Shown here piece by piece: positions 37,566 to 45,978 of a stretch of 54,101 nt of DNA. Both the position numbers and the translations under genes were made by a program. Within the stretch, counting starts at the first letter, position 1, and the number at the start of each line of letters is the position of its first letter. Source of the stretch: Lachnospiraceae bacterium (GTDB lineage Bacteria; Bacillota; Clostridia; Lachnospirales; Lachnospiraceae); NCBI GenBank assembly GCA_017467845.1, contig JAFUKH010000094.1, positions 1-54,101 of the forward strand, written 5' to 3'. A model generated the notes under the pieces. The model was given only the letters and a program-made list of their open reading frames with translations. It was not told where the DNA came from and did no database searches.

Positions 37566-37596
37566 TAAAAAAAGGACCGGCAAGCTACCGGTCCTT
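37566..37596 (-). terminator. Terminator of the ptb-buk operon
   Basis: AAGGACCGG and CCGGTCCTT form a 9-bp stem with a 7-base loop. On the minus strand seven T follow. It lies between the convergent AraC gene and buk. Confidence 0.88.
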
Positions 37597-37603
37597 CCTT
37601 ATT

Positions 37604-38671
37604 CTAGTATTTCATTACTTCTTCTTCACCGTTCATCACACGAAGCGCACCCTGAGTAAGTGCAAGAAGCTCATCCTCACCCGGATAAACAGTGAAAGGA
37701 GCAATGAAGCCTGCGCTTTCCTTAAGTGCATCCACTACTGCAGCATTGTATGCGATACCACCGGTTACGATGATCTGGTCAACCTTACCCTTAAGTACAG
37801 TTGCCATAGCACCCATATCTTTAGCTACCTGATAGGTAAATGCATCTCTTACTTCTGCAGCCTTTGCATCTCCTTCATTTGCCATCTTTACAACATTACG
37901 CATATCGTTGGTGCCAAGGTATGCATTAAAGCCACCCTTACCTACGATTTTGCTGTATACTTCCTTCTCGGTATATTCACCGGAGAAGCACATCTTAATA
38001 AGGGAACCAGCCGGTACGGTACCTGCTCTCTCAGGGGAGAATGCACCTTCACCGTCAAGTGCGTTGTTAACATCTACGATACAACCACCGGTATGTGCAC
38101 CAACAGATACACCACCACCCATATGAACTACGATTAAGTTTAAGGACTCGTAAGGAACGCCCTGCTCCTTTGCGTATCTCTTAGCAACTGCCTTCTGATT
38201 CAGTGCGTGGAAGATACTCTTTCTTGGAAGCTCAGGAACTCCGGAATATCTTGCTACAGGTGCAAGCTCGTCAACAACAACAGGGTCAACGATATAAGAA
38301 GGAACACCGATAGAATCTCCGATTTCTCTTGCAAGGATACCACCTAAATTGGAAGCATGCTGACCGGACACACCAGCCTTTAAGTCTGCAAGTAAATCAT
38401 CGGTTACTGCATATGTACCACCCGGAATCGGCTTTAACATACCGCCACGGCCTACGATTACGTTTAAAGAATTAATATCAAAATCCTTAGAAACCAATAA
38501 ATCGGTAATAATTTTCTTACGGAAATCCTTCTGGTCTACGATAGTAGCATACTGGCTAATCTCCTCGGTAGAGTGTCTTAAGGTCTCCTCGAAAAGCATG
38601 GTCTCGTCTTCAAACACTGCGATTTTGGTTGAAGTAGAGCCCGGGTTAATAATCAAACTCTTGATAGACAT
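37604..38671 (-). CDS. buk: Butyrate kinase
   Basis: It converts butyryl-phosphate plus ADP to butyrate plus ATP (acetate/butyrate kinase family). The 355-aa protein begins [19 protein letters not shown] and has [16 protein letters not shown], the [12 protein letters not shown] region typical of butyrate kinases and the late VTGGIAYN motif. It follows ptb by 18 bases and ends in a strong terminator, so the pair forms an operon for ATP-yielding butyrate (or branched-chain acyl) formation. Confidence 0.94.
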   Translation of the reverse strand: MSIKSLIINPGSTSTKIAVFEDETMLFEETLRHSTEEISQYATIVDQKDFRKKIITDLLVSKDFDINSLNVIVGRGGMLKPIPGGTYAVTDDLLADLKAGVSGQHASNLGGILAREIGDSIGVPSYIVDPVVVDELAPVARYSGVPELPRKSIFHALNQKAVAKRYAKEQGVPYESLNLIVVHMGGGVSVGAHTGGCIVDVNNALDGEGAFSPERAGTVPAGSLIKMCFSGEYTEKEVYSKIVGKGGFNAYLGTNDMRNVVKMANEGDAKAAEVRDAFTYQVAKDMGAMATVLKGKVDQIIVTGGIAYNAAVVDALKESAGFIAPFTVYPGEDELLALTQGALRVMNGEEEVMKY

Positions 38672-38689
38672 AACATATCCTCCTTGTGA

Positions 38690-39613
38690 TTACTGCGCGT
38701 TTTTCTTTAATTCTTCTGCAACTACTGCTGCGAGAGCAATAGAATTTACCTTAGTTTCGAAGGTATCGGAACGGCTGGTTAAGATTGCAGGAACCTTGGT
38801 TCCTGTTAAGATACAGCCATTCTTGATATCATCCATACGAACCATCATCTTATATACTAAATTACCTGCATGGATATCCGGGAATAAAAGGATATCTGCA
38901 TCACCCTGAATCTTACGATCGGTAGCTCCCTTGTGCTTTGCAGCCTCTGCATCGATAGCAAGGTCTAAGGATAAAGGTCCGTCAATAATACAACCGGTGA
39001 TGGTACCTTCCTCGTTCATCTTCACAAGCTCAGCTGCTTCTAAGGTACAAGGCATCTTAGGATTTACAACCTCAACTGCTGCTAAAGGAGCAACCTTAGG
39101 AAGCTCTACGCCACAAGCATTTGCAACAGGGATGGTGTTCTTGATGATGCTAACCTTATCCTCTAATGTAGGATAAGTCATAAATGCTACGTCAGTTAAG
39201 AACAGAAGCTGCTCAATACCCGGTACCTCGAATACACATACATGAGATAATGCGCTACCGGTACGAAGGCCAACCTCTTTGTCTAAAATACTCTTTAAGA
39301 AGGTCTTAGAATCCGCAAGACCCTTCATATACATATCTACCTTACCATCATGAGCAAGCTTTACCGCCTTCAGTGCAGCTTCCATCATATCCGGCTCATC
39401 AATGATTTCAAAAGACGAAATGTCGAAGCCTCTTGCAGCTGCGATTTCCTGCATCTTCGCTGCATCACCAACCAATACCGCGTCAGCGATACCGCGCTTC
39501 TTCGCTTCAATAACTGCTTCCAATACTGCCTCATCCTGGGCTGCTGCAACTGAAACCTTCTTCATCTCAAGACTGCTAACTTTTTTGATAATGTCATCAA
39601 ACTTCATACTCAT
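38690..39613 (-). CDS. ptb: Phosphate butyryltransferase
   Basis: Ptb converts butyryl-CoA and phosphate to butyryl-phosphate. The 307-aa protein belongs to the PTA/PTB family; motifs include AVLVGDAAKMQEIA, VDMYMKGLADSKTFLKSIL, RTGSALSHV and the C-terminal LLFPDIHAGNLVYK. It is upstream of buk. The pair marks a butyrate kinase pathway rather than the butyryl-CoA:acetate CoA-transferase route, unless both exist elsewhere in the genome. Confidence 0.94.
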   Translation of the reverse strand: MSMKFDDIIKKVSSLEMKKVSVAAAQDEAVLEAVIEAKKRGIADAVLVGDAAKMQEIAAARGFDISSFEIIDEPDMMEAALKAVKLAHDGKVDMYMKGLADSKTFLKSILDKEVGLRTGSALSHVCVFEVPGIEQLLFLTDVAFMTYPTLEDKVSIIKNTIPVANACGVELPKVAPLAAVEVVNPKMPCTLEAAELVKMNEEGTITGCIIDGPLSLDLAIDAEAAKHKGATDRKIQGDADILLFPDIHAGNLVYKMMVRMDDIKNGCILTGTKVPAILTSRSDTFETKVNSIALAAVVAEELKKNAQ

Positions 39614-39654
39614 TTAGATTATCCTTCTTTCATTTGTCTTATTTTCCGTGCTTT

Positions 39655-39700
39655 GATTCAGAGCCGATTCGCAAAATTGCTGCTTTGCAGCCCGCCCCCG
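39655..39700. repeat. Partial structured intergenic repeat (copy D)
   Basis: GATTCAGAGCCGATTCGCAA followed by a GCTGC-TTT-GCAGC hairpin matches one end and the first hairpin of copy C. The far end is missing, so it looks truncated. Confidence 0.6.
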
Positions 39701-39760
39701 AATACTTCGTTAAAAGTTTATCACTTTCACATATAAAAATCAAGGCATGTTTGCATTTCT

Positions 39761-40405
39761 TTAAGAAAGGATTCTCTTTAAGTCAAAAAGCCAGTCTGCT
39801 TTGGCATATAAGTAGGGTCTCAGCTCATCGGTCTCATCCTTCTGGTCCGGAATATACACCACCTTGCAACCTGCACGGTATGCGGACATTACTCCGTTGG
39901 GTGAATCCTCCACCGCAATGCAATCCTGAGGCTTTTTGTCCAGCTGCTTGCAGGTGTAGGTATACACATCCGGTGCCGGCTTACCACGGGATACCGTAGT
40001 AGCAGAAACCACATCATCAAAATAATCGTAGAGCCCCAGCTCGGTAAGATATTTCTTGGCACGGACAGGCTCCGTCGCAGTGGCCACCGCTGTAGGAATT
40101 CCCTGTTCCTTAAGATATTTCAATATCTCCAGCGCACCGGGCTTAAGCTCAATTCCTACCTTCTCTAAGTGTGCCTCCATCAGCTCACGTCTCTTGGCAC
40201 GAACCTTCTCCACATCCAAGTCATCCCCGAAAATGGAGCGCAGATAGGGCGCAGAATAGGGGGAGCCAAGACTACGCAGAGAAAGTGCCTGCTCATCAGT
40301 TAACGTCAGCCCATAGAACTCAAATGCCTTTTTCCAGAAATGACGGTAATGCTTCTCCGTATCAATGAGAGTACCGTCCATATCAAAAATTACTGTTTTA
40401 ATCAT
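39761..40405 (-). CDS. HAD-superfamily phosphatase / beta-phosphoglucomutase-like
   Basis: This 214-aa HAD hydrolase has motif I DMDGTLIDTE, motif II ATATEP, the lysine in RGKPAPDVY, and motif IV AVEDSPNGV. The helical cap follows motif I, as in beta-phosphoglucomutase and sugar-phosphate phosphatases; the exact substrate cannot be told. I use the ATG at 40405, after AGAGGA; upstream in-frame codons do not look like protein. It precedes the structured repeat and the ptb-buk operon on the same strand and follows GH51. Confidence 0.85.
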   Translation of the reverse strand: MIKTVIFDMDGTLIDTEKHYRHFWKKAFEFYGLTLTDEQALSLRSLGSPYSAPYLRSIFGDDLDVEKVRAKRRELMEAHLEKVGIELKPGALEILKYLKEQGIPTAVATATEPVRAKKYLTELGLYDYFDDVVSATTVSRGKPAPDVYTYTCKQLDKKPQDCIAVEDSPNGVMSAYRAGCKVVYIPDQKDETDELRPYLYAKADWLFDLKRILS

Positions 40406-40475
40406 ATTCATTCCTCTGAAACGCCTGCAAACTTTAAGCCGCAGGCACAAATTTGCCCTGTGAAAAATCTTGCAT

Positions 40476-42455
40476 TTATGGATTTTTCACAGTTTTTACA
40501 CGAATTACACTGAAGGAAAGTGCCGGCAGGGCAATTTCTCTATTGATATCGCCTTCTACTTCGCGAATTGCCACATTTTCCGGATTCTGAATGCTGTTCA
40601 CAGAAGTTTTCTGCGGGCCGGTCAGAATCTGCGCGCGATAATCGGAAGCCTGTTCCTGCCAAGAATTGTCTAATTTAATGCTTAATGCTTTCCCTTCCTC
40701 ATTAGCATTGACAATTTTGATAATAATATCCTGCTCCGCTTCTTTATAGGAAATGGAATAATAAATATTCTCTTCCCATGCCTCCTTATAGTCCTCTGCA
40801 GCCTGCAGTGTGAAATTCCCCACCGCCGTACCGTACAGCTTCTGCACATAATAGCTGGGGGAGCCATAAGAACTGCTACCATCAAACCAAATCATATCCG
40901 GCGACCACTGTGCGTATCCCAGCTTTGCAAAAAGCGGTGCATAAGATGCCAATACCACCACATCCGCATTACGCTCCACACCGGTAAGAAAAGCCGCTTC
41001 TGCCAGTGCGCCCTCTAAATTATTGGCCTCAGGCCTATTCATACCGCTGACCGGATGAGCAGCATACTCGCCGGAAAATACCTTGATGGTTCTATCGTAA
41101 TTATCATAAAAATCTACGTGGTCAAAGAGCCACTGTGGCTTCACATAATAGTGCTCATCCACCGCGTAGACGAAATTCTCCTGATTCTTGTGTTCATTAT
41201 AAAACTTCCAAGCTTTCTCATAACGCTCAGAGGTAATATCCGGTCCTGCAGAACCAATCAGCTTAATCTCCGGATACTTGGCATGTATCGCCTCTTCAAA
41301 CCTCACATAGCGCTCAAAGAAATCTGCCCGCTCCGTCTGCCACTGCTCGTTACCGATGCCCAGCATGGTAAGTCCAAAGGGAGCCTCATGTCCCATGTCT
41401 GCACGGACGCTGCCCCATTTTGTTGTTACATCACCGTTGGCAAATTCGATTAAGTCTAAAGCATCCTGAACAAACTCCTGCCATGCAGGGTCGTCCATGC
41501 TAAGGATTTCCGCAGACTGATACTGACAGGCAAAGCCCACATTCATCACCGGGATAGCCTTGGCACCGATTTTCTCACAGAGAAGGAAGTACTCATAGTA
41601 GCCCAGCCCCAGAGTCTGATTATAATGACTATACTGACTATGCCAGTCATTCTCCGCATTGTTGCCATGTACCGCCCAGCGGTTCCAGTTATTCCTGCGC
41701 GCCCAGACGGGCTTTAAGGTATCCTTGAAGCGATAACGGTTATGTAAGGTATTGCCCTCTACAATACAACCACCCGGGAAACGCAAAAAGCCCGGCTTTA
41801 AGTCTGCCAGCTTCTCATATAAATCCTTGCGGAAGATGCCTTCTACTGCATCGGTAGGCATCATGGAGATGAAGTCCAGCTCTACGATGCCTGGAGCGGT
41901 GAGGGCAAAGATGAATTCTGCTTTCTCTGCGTCCGCGTCCGCTGTGAGGATGGTTTCGTAGTATTTGTAGAAATTGTAGGTTTCTTTTTGATAGTCGCCG
42001 GTGCTGACGGTGGTTTCCGCGTAGGCCGTGCCGTCTTTTTCGATTTTTATTATGAATGTGTTGTTATAATTGATGTTTCTTGCCCAGAAGCAAATGCGGT
42101 AAGTCTGCCCTTCCTTCAGATAGACGCCATCGAAGGCTTGATTGCGGATACCTGCGCCCCCTTCCTTGGCTTCCAGACGCATATAGTGCGGGTTCTCCTC
42201 GGTGAGAGGGCTTCCCATGACTACACGGGTCAATGCTGCACTCTCGCTTGGATACGCGCTCCAACCATAATGACCGTCGAATGTAGTATAGTAGTCCTTC
42301 GCTTCTCCGAAGGCTTCTACGAATTCAAAGCTGCGATTTTCCAGCATTTCTGCGTATAATCCACCATCTGCAGCATAGTTGATATCCTCGAAGAAGAGGC
42401 CAATCATATCCGGCTGAATGGAGACACCTTTTTCTTTTTTGATATGTAATTCCAT
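40476..42455 (-). CDS. GH51 alpha-L-arabinofuranosidase, intracellular
   Basis: It removes arabinofuranosyl residues from arabinan or arabinogalactan side chains. The 659-aa protein has the GH51 N-terminal opening IGLFFEDINYAADGGLYAEM, the acid/base in LGIGNEQWQ and the nucleophile Glu in VFSGEYAAHP. There is an inserted carbohydrate-binding-like domain near residues 70-190, as in larger GH51 enzymes. No signal peptide is present. GGAGG lies before the ATG at 42455. A 140-bp palindrome separates it from the gene upstream. Confidence 0.94.
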   Translation of the reverse strand: MELHIKKEKGVSIQPDMIGLFFEDINYAADGGLYAEMLENRSFEFVEAFGEAKDYYTTFDGHYGWSAYPSESAALTRVVMGSPLTEENPHYMRLEAKEGGAGIRNQAFDGVYLKEGQTYRICFWARNINYNNTFIIKIEKDGTAYAETTVSTGDYQKETYNFYKYYETILTADADAEKAEFIFALTAPGIVELDFISMMPTDAVEGIFRKDLYEKLADLKPGFLRFPGGCIVEGNTLHNRYRFKDTLKPVWARRNNWNRWAVHGNNAENDWHSQYSHYNQTLGLGYYEYFLLCEKIGAKAIPVMNVGFACQYQSAEILSMDDPAWQEFVQDALDLIEFANGDVTTKWGSVRADMGHEAPFGLTMLGIGNEQWQTERADFFERYVRFEEAIHAKYPEIKLIGSAGPDITSERYEKAWKFYNEHKNQENFVYAVDEHYYVKPQWLFDHVDFYDNYDRTIKVFSGEYAAHPVSGMNRPEANNLEGALAEAAFLTGVERNADVVVLASYAPLFAKLGYAQWSPDMIWFDGSSSYGSPSYYVQKLYGTAVGNFTLQAAEDYKEAWEENIYYSISYKEAEQDIIIKIVNANEEGKALSIKLDNSWQEQASDYRAQILTGPQKTSVNSIQNPENVAIREVEGDINREIALPALSFSVIRVKTVKNP

Positions 42456-42496
42456 TGATATTTCCTCCAATATGCATTGTCCTTTTGTTGAAATTA

Positions 42497-42636
42497 GCTT
42501 TATTCAAAAGCGATATGTCTTATTCAGACACGTTCCCACTCCGTGAAAAACGTAACGGTACTAAGCTCGAAAATACCTCGCTAAGTACCGACGTTTTTCA
42601 AGGGTCTTCATAAGACATATCATTTTTTCATAAAGC
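42497..42636. repeat. 140-bp near-perfect palindrome
   Basis: Nested arms share one centre (42566.5). The outer arm GCTTTATTC (42497) matches 42636 inward, the middle arm GATATGTCTTAT (42512) matches 42621 inward, and the inner arm TGAAAAACGT...GGTACT...AGC matches GCTAAGTACC...ACGTTTTTCA. It lies between GH51 and the oxidoreductase gene, both on the minus strand, and contains no credible gene. Confidence 0.85.
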
Positions 42637-42679
42637 ATTTCCTACAAAATCACATTATCAAATACACACAATGCTTCTA

Positions 42680-43759
42680 TTAATGCCAAGGCATTCTCTC
42701 CGGCAGAATCTTCTCTCCCGGATTCTGTATTGCCTGTTGCATCAGCAGATACACATAAGCATCCTCCAGCGCCTCCGCCATAGGATACACTTCTTTGCCG
42801 TTTTCTATGTATTCTCTCATATCCAGCATCATGGTAGCGATGGCGTATTCGTCCTGCTCCTCGTCCATAATCACGGTGGGTGACCATTGACTGCTTTGGT
42901 CGCAGAGTTTAGCAGTATCGAGACACGTATATTGCGGTTTCAAGAGCGGGATGAGTTGCTTGATTTGAGGACGGTGTTCTTCGTCCACGTACTTGAGGTA
43001 GGTATCATTCCACTCTCCGTCACGCCCCTGCACATTCACATGTCTGGTGCGGATGTAGCTGTGATATAAAGTCCCGTCAAAATCATAAAAAGCCATCTTC
43101 CCACCGGCAAATCCCATGGTGATGACACTGCGACTACTCTGCTTCACCCGTCCGTCGGTAATAGCTCCGTATCTGGAATCCGTCTCTGTCACCTCGAAGG
43201 TGTACTGCCCGCCCCGGAGCCACTCTAAGCACAGACTCATCGGGTCAATGGGCTGTAACATACGCCGAATCAGGCTGACTCCGTGATAATCGTGCGCCAT
43301 GGATAAACTGACAGCATAAGGATCATGGAGCTTTCCACTCTTAATCTCTTCTAAACCTGCCGCCATACTCGGATATCTGTGATATTGCTCCGCTATCTGG
43401 ATTTTTGCCCCCCTTTGCTCCAGATCCCACAGCTCCTTAAGCTCTTCTACCGTGCCTGCTGCCGGCGTCTCGCAAAGTACTGCAAAGCCCTTCTGCGCCC
43501 ACTTTATGGTCTCGGTGCAGAGAGAATTCTTGGATACCGCAATTATAATAAAGTCTGGCTTTGCTTCCTCACAGACTTCTATGGATGTAGTGGTGGGAAT
43601 ACCATGCTCTGTTGCCATCTTGTCCGCTTTCTCCTGAGTACGGCAGAGCATGTATTTTAACTGAAACTGCTCCGGATACTTCTTGGCTATTCTGGCATAA
43701 AATAACGAACGCCAACCGGAACCTACGATGATGAAAGATAGTGGTTTTGTATGATTCAT
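42680..43759 (-). CDS. Gfo/Idh/MocA-family oxidoreductase
   Basis: This 359-aa NAD(P)-dependent sugar oxidoreductase-like protein has the Rossmann motif FIIVGSGWRSLFYARI near the N-terminus (GxGxxx variant), AVLCETPAA in place of the usual EKP (here ETP, so the canonical lysine is replaced), and the C-terminal alpha/beta domain. The loss of that lysine could alter or abolish catalysis. The ATG at 43759 follows GGGAGG; a start 11 codons earlier is less likely. Substrate is unknown. Confidence 0.8.
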   Translation of the reverse strand: MNHTKPLSFIIVGSGWRSLFYARIAKKYPEQFQLKYMLCRTQEKADKMATEHGIPTTTSIEVCEEAKPDFIIIAVSKNSLCTETIKWAQKGFAVLCETPAAGTVEELKELWDLEQRGAKIQIAEQYHRYPSMAAGLEEIKSGKLHDPYAVSLSMAHDYHGVSLIRRMLQPIDPMSLCLEWLRGGQYTFEVTETDSRYGAITDGRVKQSSRSVITMGFAGGKMAFYDFDGTLYHSYIRTRHVNVQGRDGEWNDTYLKYVDEEHRPQIKQLIPLLKPQYTCLDTAKLCDQSSQWSPTVIMDEEQDEYAIATMMLDMREYIENGKEVYPMAEALEDAYVYLLMQQAIQNPGEKILPERMPWH

Positions 43760-43842
43760 GATCTGCCTCCCTGATTGTGTCTCCCGGTACATCTTTTTCC
43801 AATGATAGAACTTAGTCCCCTACTTAAATCGATGTACTATTC

Positions 43843-44295
43843 TTACTCAAGCAACTGCTTTAGTAATCCTTCACAACCTGCCAGCACGTCACGATAAGTG
43901 GCATCAAAATCCCCGGTATACCACGGATCCGCCACATCATCGCCCCTTCCCGCGAAAGTCAGAAGCTTATAAATCTTCCCCTCCGGGTCTCCGCCCGCGA
44001 TACGGTTCATATTACGGATATTCGCCGTGTCCATGCCGATGAGATAATCATAATAATCGTAATCCGCGCGGGTCATCTGGACTGCACGGTGAGGCACTAC
44101 CGGGATGCCTACTTGACGCAGCTTGTTCACTGTGCCATAGTGGGGTGGGTTGCCAATTTCTTCGCGGCTGGTGGCCGCGGAATTTATTTCAAATAAGTGC
44201 TGTAATCCACGCTGGCTGACTAAGTGGGTTAGGACGGATTCTGCCATGGTTGAGCGGCAGATGTTGCCGTGGCAGATGAAAAGTATCTTTATCAT
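43843..44295 (-). CDS. Low-molecular-weight protein-tyrosine phosphatase
   Basis: This 150-aa LMW-PTP has the P-loop CHGNICRS at residues 9-16 (C-X5-R) and the general acid Asp in ADPWYTGDF. The gene is host-derived, but its first ~10 codons and everything upstream now belong to the integrated element. The start ATG at 44295 is preceded by element DNA and a weak purine-rich AGGAG-like site (AAGGAG at ~44308). A second copy of the 5' end lies at 53144-53194. The gene therefore remains intact and is transcribed, if at all, from element sequence. Confidence 0.92.
   Translation of the reverse strand: MIKILFICHGNICRSTMAESVLTHLVSQRGLQHLFEINSAATSREEIGNPPHYGTVNKLRQVGIPVVPHRAVQMTRADYDYYDYLIGMDTANIRNMNRIAGGDPEGKIYKLLTFAGRGDDVADPWYTGDFDATYRDVLAGCEGLLKQLLE
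44265..44280. other. Left attachment-site core in the phosphatase gene
   Basis: TGCCGTGGCAGATGAA overlaps the codons for FICHG of the phosphatase. It matches TGCCATGGCAGATGAA at 53155-53170 in 15 of 16 positions; TGGCAGATGAA is identical in both. Confidence 0.75.
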
Positions 44296-44412
44296 ATATC
44301 TAAAACTCCTTTAAAATGGGGATTTTTCTTGTATTATAAGCATTTTTGCAACTTTACTATTTTTACTTATCTTCGCATATTTTGGTATCTTTCAGCATAT
44401 CTTACACCTCAA

Positions 44413-44463
44413 AAGTTGTAAAATAAGTTGTAAAACCATACTCTTTTTACAACTTTACAACTC
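44413..44463. other. Integrase arm-type sites at the left end
   Basis: Four copies of AGTTGTAAA-like sequence: AAGTTGTAAAA at 44413-44423 and 44425-44435, and the inverted TTTTACAACTT at 44445-44455 and TTTACAACTC at 44454-44463. Similar copies occur at the other end near 53072-53093. They are placed as expected for arm-type binding sites of a Tn916/lambda-like tyrosine integrase. Confidence 0.7.
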
Positions 44464-45661
44464 ACGCATTACACACCGCTTGCATTTCTTTTTGGATATC
44501 GTCAAAGTCTAAATGTGTGTATGTATTGAGTGTAACACCAATATCTGAATGTCCCATAATTTTCTGCAAGGTCTTTGGATTCATTCCGGCTTTTGCCATA
44601 TTACTGCAAAATGTGTGTCTGCATACATGGGGTGTAATCTTTGGAAGTTGTTCTCTGTAAATCTTATTATGCTTTTCAATCGCATACTGGAAATACTTTT
44701 CCCAATGCAAAGCTACCATAGGCATATCGTTCTTATCTAAAAACAAAAATCCTGCTTTTCCATCAATCATAGGCTCAACCTTTGGCTTCTTACGATTGGC
44801 AATAATACGTTTAAAACATTCGTATACTTCATCAGTCATTGGCACTAATCTTGTTCCGGCATTGGTCTTTGTTTCTTCGATTACATACTCCATGTTTCTT
44901 TTCCTCTGCAACTGATGATTCACATTGATTTTCCTATCCTGCATGTCAATGTCCGCAATCGTCAATCCGCAAAATTCAGAAATACGAAGCCCTGTTTTAA
45001 AGAGAATAAACATTCCGTCATAGTAGGTGCAATAGTGCTTATCGTTCTTAATAAACTCAAGGAACTGTCTTTCCTGTTTCCTTGTAATCGCTTCTCTTGT
45101 CACACTATCATTTACAACCACTGTTGCAAGCTGAAATTCAAAAGGATTCTTGCGGAGCAAATCATCATCCACCGCCATTTGAAAGGCAGGTCTTACAACT
45201 CCTCTAATGGTGTGAATGGAACTATAACCACGCCCATCCGCTTGCAGTTTAATCAACCACCCTTTTGCGTCAGATAACTTTACTCTATCAATCCTCTTTC
45301 TTCCAAAATCCTCTTTTGCAATCACATTGATAACAAAATTGTAATTGGCTTCTGTGTTATGTCTTACGCCTGTTTTTTGAGATACATACTTTTTAACTAA
45401 TTCCAAAACCGTCATATCTCCACCTTTGGAATAGATACCATCATCCAAGTCCCTATTGATTGTCTTAATCAAATCTCTAAGGGGTGGTTTATCTTTCTTT
45501 CCCTGTGGTGTAACATCCGTCTGCACCAAACGCCAACTATACACATAATTAGGCTTTCCATTGCTATCAATGTACTTGTACATATATCTTCCGTCTTTCG
45601 TTTGGCTCTCTCCGTTTCGCAGTACTCTATTTTTATTATCACGTCTTTTAACAGTACTCAT
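44462..45661 (-). CDS. int: Tyrosine site-specific integrase of element 1
   Basis: This 399-aa Tn916/lambda-type integrase has an N-terminal arm-binding domain, a SAM-like core-binding domain and a catalytic domain. The catalytic residues are Arg in TGLRISEFCGL, His-x-x-Arg in HVCRHTFC, His in MGHSD and the nucleophilic Tyr in NTYTH. It lies ~165 bases from the attachment core in the phosphatase gene, the usual arrangement. It resembles the second integrase at 53496 over its whole C-terminal half. Confidence 0.95.
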   Translation of the reverse strand: MSTVKRRDNKNRVLRNGESQTKDGRYMYKYIDSNGKPNYVYSWRLVQTDVTPQGKKDKPPLRDLIKTINRDLDDGIYSKGGDMTVLELVKKYVSQKTGVRHNTEANYNFVINVIAKEDFGRKRIDRVKLSDAKGWLIKLQADGRGYSSIHTIRGVVRPAFQMAVDDDLLRKNPFEFQLATVVVNDSVTREAITRKQERQFLEFIKNDKHYCTYYDGMFILFKTGLRISEFCGLTIADIDMQDRKINVNHQLQRKRNMEYVIEETKTNAGTRLVPMTDEVYECFKRIIANRKKPKVEPMIDGKAGFLFLDKNDMPMVALHWEKYFQYAIEKHNKIYREQLPKITPHVCRHTFCSNMAKAGMNPKTLQKIMGHSDIGVTLNTYTHLDFDDIQKEMQAVCNA

Positions 45662-45759
45662 CTTGCTCCTTTCATAACTGAAAGAGCCCCGATACGATAT
45701 AATTACTATACCATAATCGGAGCTCCAAATCTATCCTTAACCTAGGCAGTTTTTGCACA

Positions 45760-45975
45760 CTAGAGAACATTCATATTCTCATCAATATATTTTTCAAATA
45801 ATTTTCTTTTCACTAATATTTTTGTTCCATTGCATATTATAAAATCACTGTCTTTATGTTCGTTTAAAAATCTTCTTAATGTCTTTTCTCCAATACCAAA
45901 ATAAACCGCTGTTTCTTCTACTGTTAGTGTGTATTTTTCCCACCACGGCAAAGGTATGTCTTTACCGATTACCAT
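45760..45975 (-). CDS. xis: Excisionase-like DNA-binding protein
   Basis: This 71-aa protein has a winged-helix/HTH_17 pattern, KYTLTVEETAVYFGIGEKTL, followed by basic residues and KILVKRKLFEKYID, as in Tn916 Xis-type excisionases. It lies between integrase and rep, three bases from the end of rep. It likely directs excision and may influence integrase expression. Confidence 0.85.
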   Translation of the reverse strand: MVIGKDIPLPWWEKYTLTVEETAVYFGIGEKTLRRFLNEHKDSDFIICNGTKILVKRKLFEKYIDENMNVL

Positions 45976-45978
45976 AGT

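Noticed and set aside
37562-38137. 191-codon plus-strand ORF opposite buk
   Set aside because: Antisense to butyrate kinase and starts inside its terminator region; no protein-like features.
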